Below are positions 1 through 8,015 of a stretch of DNA of 52,880 nucleotides, piece after piece (the first letter of the stretch is position 1; every line of letters starts with the position of its first letter). Source of the stretch: an uncultured Christensenella sp. (GTDB lineage Bacteria; Bacillota; Clostridia; Christensenellales; UBA3700); NCBI GenBank assembly GCA_910584635.1, contig CAJUBA010000009.1, forward strand, positions 1-52,880, in the 5' to 3' direction. A program made the translations under genes and the position numbers. The notes beneath the pieces are model-generated. The model was not told where the DNA came from. It searched no databases and saw only the letters and a program-made list of their open reading frames with translations.

Positions 1-236
1 AAATCTTCATTGCATTACGATTTCGGTCGGACTTTTTATTTATACGGATAGCCTTTGGTATTAGACTAGATTCTTCGACTACGCTCAGAATGACGGGTAA
101 ATATGAGTTACTCTGTACTCTCAATATAATGGATATAAAAGCCTTACATTTATTTCAATATGTTGATAGAATAAACAAATAATGTATTCTCTCCCGTCAT
201 ATTGAGCGAAGCGCAAGCGAAGTCGAAATATCTAAT
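1..236. repeat. Dispersed palindromic repeat, copy 1
   Basis: Positions 1-104 carry a sequence that recurs at about 7715-7860 and 24400-24540: a segment reading atacggatagcctttgg followed by a block of the type ttcgactacgctcagaatga. Positions 190-235 hold the second block in inverted orientation, about 90 AT-rich bases away, so the unit can fold into a long interrupted hairpin. No open frame is shared between the copies, so it is a noncoding repeat. The left end is cut by the window edge. Confidence 0.7.
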
Positions 237-358
237 TTAATAAAATAAATATTGATTATATTAAATTGATTTTGTTGCAGTATCAATAGAATATGTCCCC
301 CAAAAGTTCGGCGAAAAAGTAAATTTTGCATACAAAAATAACTCCCCCCCCAAAACCG

Positions 359-521
359 TTCGGCGAATAAAGGTAAAAGTCAAAAAAGAAAATGATAGAT
401 TTTTTGTCGAGATAGCATAAAAAAAAGTTCCTCGTACTTGCTGTACGTTGGAACCTTTTTATTATGCTGTATCGGCGGAAAAGATGCGTTTTACTTTTGA
501 CTTTTACCTTTATTCGCCGAA
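359..521. mobile_element. MITE-like element with perfect 27-bp terminal inverted repeats
   Basis: Positions 359-385 and 495-521 are perfect reverse complements (27 bp, each beginning or ending at TTCGGCGAA). The 109-bp interior has no gene but contains a second palindrome at about 414-466 (inner arms cgtac/gtacg, outer arms gcataa/ttatgc). A third partial end, ccccaaaagttcggcgaa, lies just upstream at 297-314 beside a C-rich tract. This is the size and layout of a small non-autonomous transposable element. It ends 3 nt from the RNase G stop codon, so its inner hairpin may also terminate that operon. No target-site duplication was identified. Confidence 0.6.
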
Positions 522-523
522 CC

Positions 524-2014
524 CTAAAACAACATCTTTGCATTTTCCGGCAAATCGATTATCGCGCCGTGAAGTACCTTGACTTCGATATTTTCAATAT
601 GCATACGCTCGTCGCTTTGAAGATAAATACGTTTGTCGCGCCACTCTCCCGCGCATTCTTTTTCAAGCAGTCTATACGCGAATATTTTATGGCAGACGCT
701 TGGAGCAAGCCTTACAAGCACGGATTTATTGTCGGGACACGCGAAAACGTCGTTGAGTTTAACCTTTATTTTGCTTGCCATCACCTCATCAGACAACACG
801 TATCCGTCGCCATTACAATAAGGACAAGTCTGCAACATAGCGCTTTCAAGCATACTTCTCGTCTTTTTTCTGGTAAGTTCCACAAGACCTAACGGAGTCA
901 TACCGATAACCGAAGTTTTGGTTCTGTCCAACGCAAGCGATTCTTGCAAAACGTCCAATACTTTTTGAGAATGCTCAGGGTTGTCCATATCGATAAAATC
1001 TATTATCACTATACCGCCTATATTTCTTACTCGAAGTTGTCTGGCTATTTCTTTGGCGGCAATACAGTTGGTTTCGAATACAGTTTGTTCCAAATTCTTT
1101 TCCCCGACGTATTTGCCGGTATTGACGTCTATTACTGTAAGGGCTTCCGTCCTGTCTATAATAAGATACGCGCCGTTTGCAAGCACGACTTTACGTTGCA
1201 ACAACTCTGCGACTTGTTTCATAAGACCGTATTTTTTATGCATCGGGACTTCGTCTTCGTAAAGCACGAACAAATCGGGTTTCTTCTCATAGAGCGACGC
1301 GAAAGCAATCTTAAAATCTTCAAGCAATCTCTTATCGTCGATTATGATATGGTCGACGTCGTCGCGAAGCATATCTCTGACCGCGCGTATAGCGACGCCT
1401 TCTTCTTTGTATATAAGCGAACCTGCGGGTTTTGTAATAGTCGATTCTTTTATCCTGTTCCACTTCTCGACGAGTTCCGCTATTTCTTCTTTGAGTTCTT
1501 CTTTGGAACAATCCACCGATTGAGTACGCAAAATTATACCGAAACCGTCGGGCTTGACTTCGTTGACGAAATCTATAAGTTCGCGTTTTTTGTCTTCGTC
1601 CGTTATCTTTCTGCTTACTCCCACGTAATCGATTTGAGGCATAAGCACGACGCCTCTGCCCGGCAAAGTTACGTTCATGGTTATTCTTGCGCCTTTTGAA
1701 CCGAACTGTTCTTTTGTTACCTGACACAAAATCGTGTCGCCCGACCTTAGATTGAGTTTTTTATCCGTAACGTCTTTGAGAATCTCTCCGTATTCCAAAG
1801 TGTCGCCCGCGTAAAGAAACGCGTTTTTTTCCAAACCTATATTGACAAACGCCGCTTGCATACCGTTCAACACGTTCTGCACTTTACCCTTATAAATATT
1901 GCCGACAAGTCTTGTAAGATTTTTTCTCTCTACCCAAAACTCCACCAACTCGCCGTTTTCTACTATACATACTTGAGTATCGCTTGGATTGACGTTGATC
2001 AATATATCTTTCAT
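524..2014 (-). CDS. rng: Ribonuclease G/E family endoribonuclease
   Basis: 496-aa RNase E/G catalytic protein that cleaves single-stranded 5'-monophosphorylated RNA in rRNA and mRNA processing. An S1-like RNA-binding segment lies at about 35-120 (GNIYKGKVQNVLNGMQAAFV). The metal-binding catalytic aspartates are D296 in TVIDVNTG and D339 in IIDFIDM, and the zinc-link pair C397xxC400 follows. No RNase E-type scaffold tail is present, so it is G-like. The start is the ATG at 2014, preceded by GGAGG; it overlaps the upstream stop as ATGA, implying translational coupling. A longer frame back to 2101 lies inside the upstream gene and is not used. In Clostridia rplU-rpmA usually follow; here only repeats follow. 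Confidence 0.93.
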   Translation of the reverse strand: MKDILINVNPSDTQVCIVENGELVEFWVERKNLTRLVGNIYKGKVQNVLNGMQAAFVNIGLEKNAFLYAGDTLEYGEILKDVTDKKLNLRSGDTILCQVTKEQFGSKGARITMNVTLPGRGVVLMPQIDYVGVSRKITDEDKKRELIDFVNEVKPDGFGIILRTQSVDCSKEELKEEIAELVEKWNRIKESTITKPAGSLIYKEEGVAIRAVRDMLRDDVDHIIIDDKRLLEDFKIAFASLYEKKPDLFVLYEDEVPMHKKYGLMKQVAELLQRKVVLANGAYLIIDRTEALTVIDVNTGKYVGEKNLEQTVFETNCIAAKEIARQLRVRNIGGIVIIDFIDMDNPEHSQKVLDVLQESLALDRTKTSVIGMTPLGLVELTRKKTRSMLESAMLQTCPYCNGDGYVLSDEVMASKIKVKLNDVFACPDNKSVLVRLAPSVCHKIFAYRLLEKECAGEWRDKRIYLQSDERMHIENIEVKVLHGAIIDLPENAKMLF

Positions 2015-2658
2015 TTGAGAAATTCCTCCACGTCTTTCAATTCTCCGCAGACATTGACCAACTGCGCAGTGCGCGCAATGTCGTTTATCTTTATATCGCA
2101 AGAAAATTTACTGTTGATATTTTCTATAAAAGCGTCGGCGCGCAAATTATCGTTGCCGCTGGCAAGACGCATATATAAATTATTGCCGTCGACTTTGAGG
2201 TCATAAATCAATGACGATACGTCTTTTTCCGTCTCGCCGCCTTTTTTACGCAACGTAATCACGTAACTTTTCAAATCTTTAATTTTCTCGATTTCCTTTG
2301 GCAAATTATTCGCGCAAGTCGCGATATAATCGCTCGCTACGACAATCCCCGCTAAATTGGGATTCTTATCCTTATAAAAACAGTCGACAGCGCGCATACC
2401 TTGAGGCATTGACTCGTTGTATCTGCGCATTACGTCGTCTTTGTCCGTTTGAAGACAGTCTATCGCAAAATATTCGGCTTTCGACTGTACTCCCAGAGGA
2501 ACGGGCGTAGTGGTATACGTCAGCATGTGCGGAACGTAACCTTGCGAATATTTTACGTCAATCTTCGCTCTTTTTAGACCTCTTTGCAACACGCGCAATA
2601 TATCCTTGTGAGAAACGTAACTCACGTCGTCTACTTTAAGATGTTTGAGTATTATCAT
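2011..2658 (-). CDS. TIGR03936-type radical SAM-associated protein (DUF2344)
   Basis: 215-aa protein of the DUF2344/TIGR03936 family, typically encoded beside a TIGR03960 radical SAM protein and RNase G, as here. The N-terminal KHLKVDDVSYVSHKDILRVL and the segment SQGYVPHMLTYTTTPVPLG match the family's conserved shape (small-molecule or RNA-binding fold; biochemical role unknown). The start is the ATG at 2658, which overlaps the upstream stop as ATGA and has an AGAGGTG ribosome site at suitable spacing; a GTG nine bases earlier falls inside that site. Its fixed partnership suggests it works with the radical SAM enzyme, possibly on RNA or ribosomes (inference). Confidence 0.85.
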   Translation of the reverse strand: MIILKHLKVDDVSYVSHKDILRVLQRGLKRAKIDVKYSQGYVPHMLTYTTTPVPLGVQSKAEYFAIDCLQTDKDDVMRRYNESMPQGMRAVDCFYKDKNPNLAGIVVASDYIATCANNLPKEIEKIKDLKSYVITLRKKGGETEKDVSSLIYDLKVDGNNLYMRLASGNDNLRADAFIENINSKFSCDIKINDIARTAQLVNVCGELKDVEEFLK

Positions 2659-4415
2659 AGTTCGCACCTCTGCAATCTATTGGCGCCGCAACCGTTGCAT
2701 TTACCTATACAATTGGGAGTACTGATTCCCTCGTACGCTTTCTTTCTTTCGAATAGCAAATACTTTTTACTCACGCCGTTGTCGATAATATCCCAAGGAA
2801 GAATCTCCTCTTCGCCGAAACCTTGCAGGAATTTTTTATAATCTATTCCGCTTTCCTCAAATGCTTGCATCCACTTTTCATAATCGAAATTTTCGCTCCA
2901 ACTGTCGAATACGCAACCGAGTTCGTAAGCCTTTACTATCGCTTTGGACAGCGTCCTGTCGCCTCTGGCGAATACCGCTTCTATAACGGAAGACTGCGCG
3001 CCGTGCCAACTGTATTTGACGTTCTTTATACGAAGTTTTTCTCGCATAAATTCTTGCTTTTGGTACATTTCCTCAATGGAAATCTGCCTCTCCCACTGAA
3101 AGGGCGTAAGCGGTTTAGGAATAAATATAGACGTGGAAACGGTAACATTGAGCAATTTAGACGCGCCGTATTGAGAATGGAGATACTTTACCATCTTTAC
3201 TATATCCACAATGCCTTGCAAATCCTCTTCCGTTTCCGTCGGAAGTCCCATGATAAAATACAGTTTTACGTTTTTTACGCCGTATTTCAACGCCGAAATC
3301 AGCGAAGACTTTATATTTTCGTCGCTGATATTTTTATTGATAACGTCTCTTAACCTTTGCGTTCCCGCTTCGGGAGCAAAGGTCAAAGACGCGCCTTGCA
3401 TTTCTTCGTATATTTCTGCCTCAAAACTATCTAATCTAAGCGACGGCAACGCCAGTTTTACCTTGCGCTTATCCGCCTCAACTTTAATTTTTTCGACCAA
3501 TTCTTTGAGTTGAGGATAATCGCTCGTACTCAAACTGAGCAGTCCCATTTCATCATATCCCGTGCTGTCCATAAGTTCGCGCGCTTGCCTTACCAAAGTA
3601 TCTACGCTACGCTTTCTTATAGGTCTGTAATAAAATCCCGCCTGACAGAATCTGCATCCGTTGGCGCAACCTCTGAAAAGTTCTATAGACGAACGGTCGT
3701 GGACTATATCGCAGTTGGGAACTAGAACCTTTGTCGGATAGTACGCCTTATCAAGATCTTCAACTACCGCTCTTTTCGTGGGATTGTTGAGAGAGGGAAC
3801 GTATACGCCGTCCAACTTGCAAGCCTCTTTCAAAAACTCGCTTTTCGTCATTCCCTTTTTTCTGCACTCTCTGTGCAACTTAACTAATTCGTCGAGATTC
3901 TTTTCTCCCTCTCCTATAAGCACCGCGTCAAAGAAATCCGCAAATGGCATAGGATTTACCACGCAAGGTCCTCCCGCTACTATCGGCGGAATATCCTCTC
4001 CTCTGTCTTTTGCGAAATACGGAACGCCTATAAGGTCGAGCATATATACTATATTGGTAAATTGGAGTTCGAACTGAACGGAAAATCCTATAAGATCGAA
4101 TTTCTTTATATCTGTTTTTGTTTCCAATGAAAACAGCGGCAATCCGTTTTCTTTCAAAAGCGCCGCCATATCCAAATCGGGAGCGTACGCTCTTTCGCAT
4201 ACCACGCCCTCTGTATCGTTGAGCAAATGATACAGTATTCTCGTTCCGACGTTGCTCATTCCCACTTCGTACTTATCGCTGAAACAAAGACATACTCTTT
4301 CCTCGCAAGGCTTGTCCATATCGGGAAGATTGTACTCTCCTCCGACATATCTTGCGGGTTTTTGAACTTTCAACAAAATATCTTTCAACTTATCCAACGC
4401 TATATCCTCGCTCAC
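2655..4415 (-). CDS. TIGR03960 family B12-binding-type radical SAM protein
   Basis: 586-aa radical SAM enzyme. An N-terminal Rossmann-like (B12-binding-type) region spans about 20-200 and contains AGGPCVVNPMPFADFFDAVL. The [4Fe-4S] motif CX3CX2C is at C250, C254 and C257 (RGCANGCRFCQAGF). A TIM-barrel core follows, and the C-terminal tail has extra cysteines (NCIGKCNGCGANRLQRC) that could hold a second cluster. The substrate is not established. The start is a GTG at 4415 overlapping the ROK kinase stop (GTGA); the ribosome site is weak, consistent with coupled translation. It is encoded between the ROK kinase and the DUF2344 partner. Confidence 0.9.
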   Translation of the reverse strand: MSEDIALDKLKDILLKVQKPARYVGGEYNLPDMDKPCEERVCLCFSDKYEVGMSNVGTRILYHLLNDTEGVVCERAYAPDLDMAALLKENGLPLFSLETKTDIKKFDLIGFSVQFELQFTNIVYMLDLIGVPYFAKDRGEDIPPIVAGGPCVVNPMPFADFFDAVLIGEGEKNLDELVKLHRECRKKGMTKSEFLKEACKLDGVYVPSLNNPTKRAVVEDLDKAYYPTKVLVPNCDIVHDRSSIELFRGCANGCRFCQAGFYYRPIRKRSVDTLVRQARELMDSTGYDEMGLLSLSTSDYPQLKELVEKIKVEADKRKVKLALPSLRLDSFEAEIYEEMQGASLTFAPEAGTQRLRDVINKNISDENIKSSLISALKYGVKNVKLYFIMGLPTETEEDLQGIVDIVKMVKYLHSQYGASKLLNVTVSTSIFIPKPLTPFQWERQISIEEMYQKQEFMREKLRIKNVKYSWHGAQSSVIEAVFARGDRTLSKAIVKAYELGCVFDSWSENFDYEKWMQAFEESGIDYKKFLQGFGEEEILPWDIIDNGVSKKYLLFERKKAYEGISTPNCIGKCNGCGANRLQRCEL

Positions 4416-5353
4416 ATTACAAGAGCAGCGGCGCCTAAAAATCCCGCGCTGTTGCCAAGACTTGCTCCGACTACGTCGACGTAAGGATAAAAACCGTTGT
4501 TGTCAATATATTCGTTTAACATCTTTTTTATCGGAAGTATGAGCGTCGCGCCTTCGTTGGCTATACCTCCGCCGAGTACGAACGCTTGCGGATGAAGGAT
4601 ATTTGTAAGTCCTATTATTCCGTAAGTTACGTAGCCTATATATTTTTCAATCACACTGTTGGCTGTCGCGTCGCCTTGCGCCGCGGCTATAAAAACAGAT
4701 TTTCCGCTTACCCCGTCTTCGCATATCTGCGCCAAAAGACTGTTGGGATTCTTTTGGACGGCGCGCTTAGTCTGCGCGACGAGAGCGGACGCGGAAATAT
4801 AACTTTCCCAACATCCCTTATTTCCGCAAGCGCATTCGCTTTCGTCGTCTATGCAGATACCCATGTGTCCCGCTTCCGCGCCTGCGCAACCCAATCCTTC
4901 AAAAAGATTTCCGTCAATGATAATTCCCGAACCTATTCCCGTGCCAAGCGTAATAAACACAAGATTTTTATAATTGCGACCGCTGCCGAATCTTTGTTCT
5001 CCGAGCGCCGCGCAGTTAGCGTCGTTGCATACTTTGCAGACTTTTCCGGTAAGGTTTTGAACGTCGTTTGCAAGGTCGACTCCTTTCCAGTTTAGATTAG
5101 CGCAAGACATCACAAGCCCCGCGCGAGAATTCACTATTCCCGGCACGCCTATGCCTATGCCGCGCAATTCTTCAAATTCCAATCCCGCTTGGTCGCAAAG
5201 CGATTTTATATTGCCTATCATTTCAAGCAAAATCGCGTCGTAACCTCTCTCCATTTGAGTTTTGTATTCCATAGACGACGCTATATTTCCAAAGTCGTCG
5301 ACTATTCCCATCTTCACGTTTTTTCCGCCAATATCCACACCCGCGTAATACAT
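4412..5353 (-). CDS. ROK family sugar kinase (glucokinase-like)
   Basis: 313-aa ROK kinase, likely phosphorylating glucose or an amino sugar with ATP. Visible are the N-terminal phosphate loop DIGGKNVKMGIV (7-18), the catalytic Asp in NDANCAALGE (D111), LGTGIGSGI (136-144), and the ROK zinc site H163 with C174, C176 and C181 (CACGNKGCWE). The start ATG at 5353 has AAGAGGT upstream; an in-frame extension to 5395 overlaps the promoter and is rejected. A promoter lies at 5367-5395. It is the first gene of a tightly overlapping run through the two radical SAM-linked genes to RNase G. Sugar specificity cannot be read from sequence. Confidence 0.92.
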   Translation of the reverse strand: MYYAGVDIGGKNVKMGIVDDFGNIASSMEYKTQMERGYDAILLEMIGNIKSLCDQAGLEFEELRGIGIGVPGIVNSRAGLVMSCANLNWKGVDLANDVQNLTGKVCKVCNDANCAALGEQRFGSGRNYKNLVFITLGTGIGSGIIIDGNLFEGLGCAGAEAGHMGICIDDESECACGNKGCWESYISASALVAQTKRAVQKNPNSLLAQICEDGVSGKSVFIAAAQGDATANSVIEKYIGYVTYGIIGLTNILHPQAFVLGGGIANEGATLILPIKKMLNEYIDNNGFYPYVDVVGASLGNSAGFLGAAALVM

Positions 5354-5366
5354 AGCGCTACCTCTT

Positions 5367-5395
5367 AATATAAGTAATATAATCCAGTATAACAA
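5367..5395 (-). promoter_or_regulatory. Predicted sigma-A promoter of the ROK-rng operon
   Basis: On the minus strand, TTGTTA (-35) and TATATT (-10) are separated by 17 bp, about 13 nt upstream of the kinase start. It lies just after the terminator of the M50 gene, so the four downstream genes can be transcribed separately from min and M50. Confidence 0.6.
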
Positions 5396-5422
5396 AAATA
5401 CCCCGCAAAAGCAAGGTATTTT
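5395..5422 (-). terminator. Rho-independent terminator after the M50 protease gene
   Basis: Minus-strand stem AAAATACC/GGTATTTT (8 bp, 12-nt loop) followed by T-rich sequence, about 40 nt beyond the M50 stop. It overlaps the -35 edge of the next promoter. Confidence 0.65.
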
Positions 5423-5459
5423 CTAAACAGGATATTTCTTAAAATAAGCGTGAGACAGT

Positions 5460-6299
5460 TTAATCGCCTCCGCTGTTGTTCAACGCTTGAATAACTTTTT
5501 CGCTTAACTCGTTGTCAAGACACAGTTTGCCGAATTTTTCTTCGCTGATTTCGCACACTCTGCAACCGTCGTTATCCACCAAAATGAATTTGCTTATACC
5601 GTCTTTTTCCACGTATTTCAAAAGTTGAAAAAGCCGACAGTCCTGCGATATATACACTGTCTTTTCACACACCCCGTGAGAAAAATCTTTGACAAACGGA
5701 CGGTTTCTGGCAATATGATAATAAGTCTGCGCTCTGCTTGTAAAGATACCGCTTAAAAGCAAAAACAAACCGAATATAGGAATCGATATATTTCTAGTCC
5801 AATATACTGTCGCTATCCCTGCGATAAATAGCGCGCTTCCAGCGCTTACGGTGCAGATTTTGAGCGCCTTTATCGCTTTGAGTTTGTTTTTTACAAGACC
5901 GCTGACAACCCTGCTTCCGTCCAAAGGATAAAACGGAAGCAGATTGACTAGTCCGAGCGCCAAATTGGCAAGGCATATTCCTTTCGTATAAACGTAAATA
6001 TCGGGCATTACCCACCAAAGCGCCACGATAAAAGTCGATACTGCCAAATTAAAGAAAGGCGCGGCAAGCGCAATTAAAATATTGTCGCTGTCGTTGTAAT
6101 CGTCGCCGCAATCGACTACTCCGCCGTAAGGCATCAACGTTATCACTCCGCTTTTGTAACCGCGTAGATTCGCCATACGGTTGTGCGCTATTTCGTGCGC
6201 GACAATACTAACAAGATATCCGCATAAAAGTTCAAATTGCCCGATGACCAGAAAATATCCGGCGAGCAGATAAAACAGCGGATGAAGTTTTATTTTCAA
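5460..6299 (-). CDS. M50 family intramembrane metalloprotease (SpoIVFB-like)
   Basis: 279-aa membrane zinc protease. The HExxH zinc motif is H35-E36-x-x-H39 in the first membrane region, and the second conserved site NLLPFYPLDGSR (119-130) supplies the third ligand, Asp127. Several hydrophobic segments fill 1-190 and a CBS-like soluble tail follows. SpoIVFB proteases cut pro-sigma-K in the mother cell; position beside minD/minE and before the TIGR03960 block is the usual spoIVFB location. The start appears to be a TTG at 6299 with GAGAG close upstream; no ATG occurs before HExxH. The usual SpoIVFA partner is missing or reduced to the 60-aa protein just upstream, so a sporulation role is inferred. 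Confidence 0.85.
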   Translation of the reverse strand: MKIKLHPLFYLLAGYFLVIGQFELLCGYLVSIVAHEIAHNRMANLRGYKSGVITLMPYGGVVDCGDDYNDSDNILIALAAPFFNLAVSTFIVALWWVMPDIYVYTKGICLANLALGLVNLLPFYPLDGSRVVSGLVKNKLKAIKALKICTVSAGSALFIAGIATVYWTRNISIPIFGLFLLLSGIFTSRAQTYYHIARNRPFVKDFSHGVCEKTVYISQDCRLFQLLKYVEKDGISKFILVDNDGCRVCEISEEKFGKLCLDNELSEKVIQALNNSGGD

Positions 6300-6303
6300 A
6301 CTC

Positions 6304-6486
6304 TCAGAAGCCTATCTCGATAATTTTCGAAATCATTACGCCGCAACTTATGCCCACGCAGATGAGCGCCTGTACGATAAAGATATCAAGCGCGTTGATT
6401 TTCTTTTTTTTCGCCGCCGCTTTACGGGTAATGTTTTGATTTGGAAAGTTTACGCTTTCGGTAATTTTGCAATCGTCGTATTTCAT
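6304..6486 (-). CDS. Small single-pass membrane protein, possible SpoIVFA remnant
   Basis: 60 aa: a charged N-terminus with a run of lysines (AAAKKKKINAL), then one hydrophobic segment of about 20 residues (IFIVQALICVGISCGVMI). A good ribosome site (GGAGTGGA) precedes the ATG, and it ends 4 nt before the M50 start, so it is almost certainly expressed with that gene. In Clostridia this slot often holds SpoIVFA, a membrane-anchored M23-type protein regulating SpoIVFB. Here there is only an anchor and no LytM domain, so it could be a reduced regulator or an unrelated small protein. Confidence 0.7.
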   Translation of the reverse strand: MKYDDCKITESVNFPNQNITRKAAAKKKKINALDIFIVQALICVGISCGVMISKIIEIGF

Positions 6487-6561
6487 ATTCCACTCCTACG
6501 GTTAAGATAGTATATACTATTTCGCAGGTCGAACGATTATGACAAAAAATAAAAATATCGT

Positions 6562-6795
6562 TCAGACTATTTGCGGAGCGTTGATATTGACCGCTTTTGC
6601 AAATATATTTATCTGATAATTCCCTTCTTCCAAAACGTCGATATTCACGCTTAAATCTCCCGATAGTGTCATATAATAACTAAGTAACGTTTTTATATCG
6701 CTCTCCAACGCTTTAGTCAAGCCTTCATAAGCGGTAATTTTGTCTTGAAGCAATACTCTTTTAAGGCGTTTTGCCATCATCTTACTTTCATTCAT
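6562..6795 (-). CDS. minE: Cell division topological specificity factor MinE
   Basis: 77-aa protein that stimulates MinD ATPase and drives its release from the membrane during division-site selection. The N-terminal helix AKRLKRVLLQDK corresponds to the MinD-contacting region (usual form AKERLxxVLxxDR), followed by a short topological domain with alternating hydrophobic strands. It is more divergent than most MinE, but its place directly after minD supports the call. The chosen start is the ATG at 6795 with GAGG about 8 nt upstream; a TTG at 6801 overlapping the minD stop is the alternative. minC is not found here. Confidence 0.82.
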   Translation of the reverse strand: MNESKMMAKRLKRVLLQDKITAYEGLTKALESDIKTLLSYYMTLSGDLSVNIDVLEEGNYQINIFAKAVNINAPQIV

Positions 6796-6797
6796 AA

Positions 6798-7589
6798 TCA
6801 ATACCTCGCCGAAATCAATCTCTTGAATTTTCCTAAAATACCTCTATGTCCTTTAGTTACGTCGTAAAGTTTGAAAGTATTGTCGAGTATATTGCGCGCT
6901 ATCATATCGATAGCGTCGCGCGAGGACGATCTGTTCATTCCTATTCTTCCCAACTGGGAATACACTGTTATCGCGTCGTCTTCGGGAACCATGCCTATCA
7001 ACGGACATCTCAAAATGTTGGAGATTTCCCCTCCGCTCATCATCTTTCCGGTAACCACAAAATCTCCTCTGACTCTGTTTACTATAAGGTTTATCGCGTT
7101 GAGTTTGTAACTTCTGAGTATCGATAAAACTTTATCCCCGTCCCTTATTGCGGGAATATGCGGAGTCGTAACAAGCAACGCTTCGTCGCAACAACTTACC
7201 GCTCTGTGAAAACCGCCGTCAATACCCGCCGGACAGTCTATAAGAATAAAGTCGAACATATCTTCTATTCTGTTTATAAGGTCGCGAAAAGACGCCGCTG
7301 TAAGTCTTTCGCTACTGTACGCGTGCGCAGACGGCAAAAGATACAGACTGCTCCCATCTTCTTGCAAAAGCGCCTGATTTATATGACATTTGTTGTCAAT
7401 CACATCCGCCATATCGTATACGACTCGACTTTCCATACCCATCACAACGTCAAGATTATTCAATCCTATATCGCCGTCTATCATAAGCACGCTCTTGCCC
7501 TTGTTTGCCAAACAAATGCCAAGACTTGCCAATACGCTTGTCTTGCCTACTCCGCCTTTGCCGGACGTTACAACGATTTTTCTTGCCAT
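6798..7589 (-). CDS. minD: Septum site-determining ATPase MinD
   Basis: 263-aa deviant Walker ATPase of the MinD/ParA class that positions the division inhibitor at the membrane. The deviant Walker A is GKGGVGKT (10-17) with the signature first lysine, the second loop is DGDIGLNNLD, and Walker B is ILIDCPAGID. The C-terminus HRGILGKFKRLISARY is an amphipathic basic helix of the membrane-targeting type. A strong AAGGAGAT site precedes the ATG. minE follows within a few bases. With no minC in the window, MinC is either encoded elsewhere or replaced. Confidence 0.95.
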   Translation of the reverse strand: MARKIVVTSGKGGVGKTSVLASLGICLANKGKSVLMIDGDIGLNNLDVVMGMESRVVYDMADVIDNKCHINQALLQEDGSSLYLLPSAHAYSSERLTAASFRDLINRIEDMFDFILIDCPAGIDGGFHRAVSCCDEALLVTTPHIPAIRDGDKVLSILRSYKLNAINLIVNRVRGDFVVTGKMMSGGEISNILRCPLIGMVPEDDAITVYSQLGRIGMNRSSSRDAIDMIARNILDNTFKLYDVTKGHRGILGKFKRLISARY

Positions 7590-8015
7590 ATTTATCTCCT
7601 TACGCCGTTACAGGTAAAAATACTTTGCTATATAATTTTACCTCAACGCCGAAAAGAGAAATAAAACAAAATGTATTCTGTTCCCTAAATTTGTCGAAAT
7701 GCAATAAAAGAGCGATAGTCTAGGCGACCAGTCGCATTCCCGACCAAACGTAAAATCTACGCTTTGCTACGATTTTAGTCGGACTTAGTTATACGGATAG
7801 CCTTCGGCATTGAACTAGATATTTCGACTTCGCTTCGCTCCGCTCAATATGATCGCCCGATTTACCATTTCCGCCAACATCCAACGCGTCATGGAAATGT
7901 ACACTTTTTTTGTAATTATGTTAGATTTTGATTAAAACAGAAGAAAAAAGGCTAAAATTATTATATATGAGCAACTCCTGCGAACAGTCGCAAGCGTTGC
8001 TCTATGTTTATATTA
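7590..8015. other. Intergenic region with dispersed repeat copy 2
   Basis: The 426 bp between mreB and minD contain no gene. Positions 7715-7860 carry the second copy of the dispersed repeat (gtcggactta, atacggatagccttcgg, cttcgctccgctcaatatga). Positions 7968-8001 form a stem-loop (gagcaac/gttgctc with an inner cgaac/gtcgc region) shortly after the mreB stop that may help end transcription, although no clear T-run follows. The minD leader (7590-7680) contains the ribosome site but no convincing promoter. Confidence 0.55.

Noticed and set aside
944..1699. Long plus-strand frame opposite RNase G
   Set aside because: Antisense to a conserved enzyme gene, with no ribosome site; a shadow frame. 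The same holds for other long antisense frames over rmuC, cca, proS, transketolase and the LRR gene.
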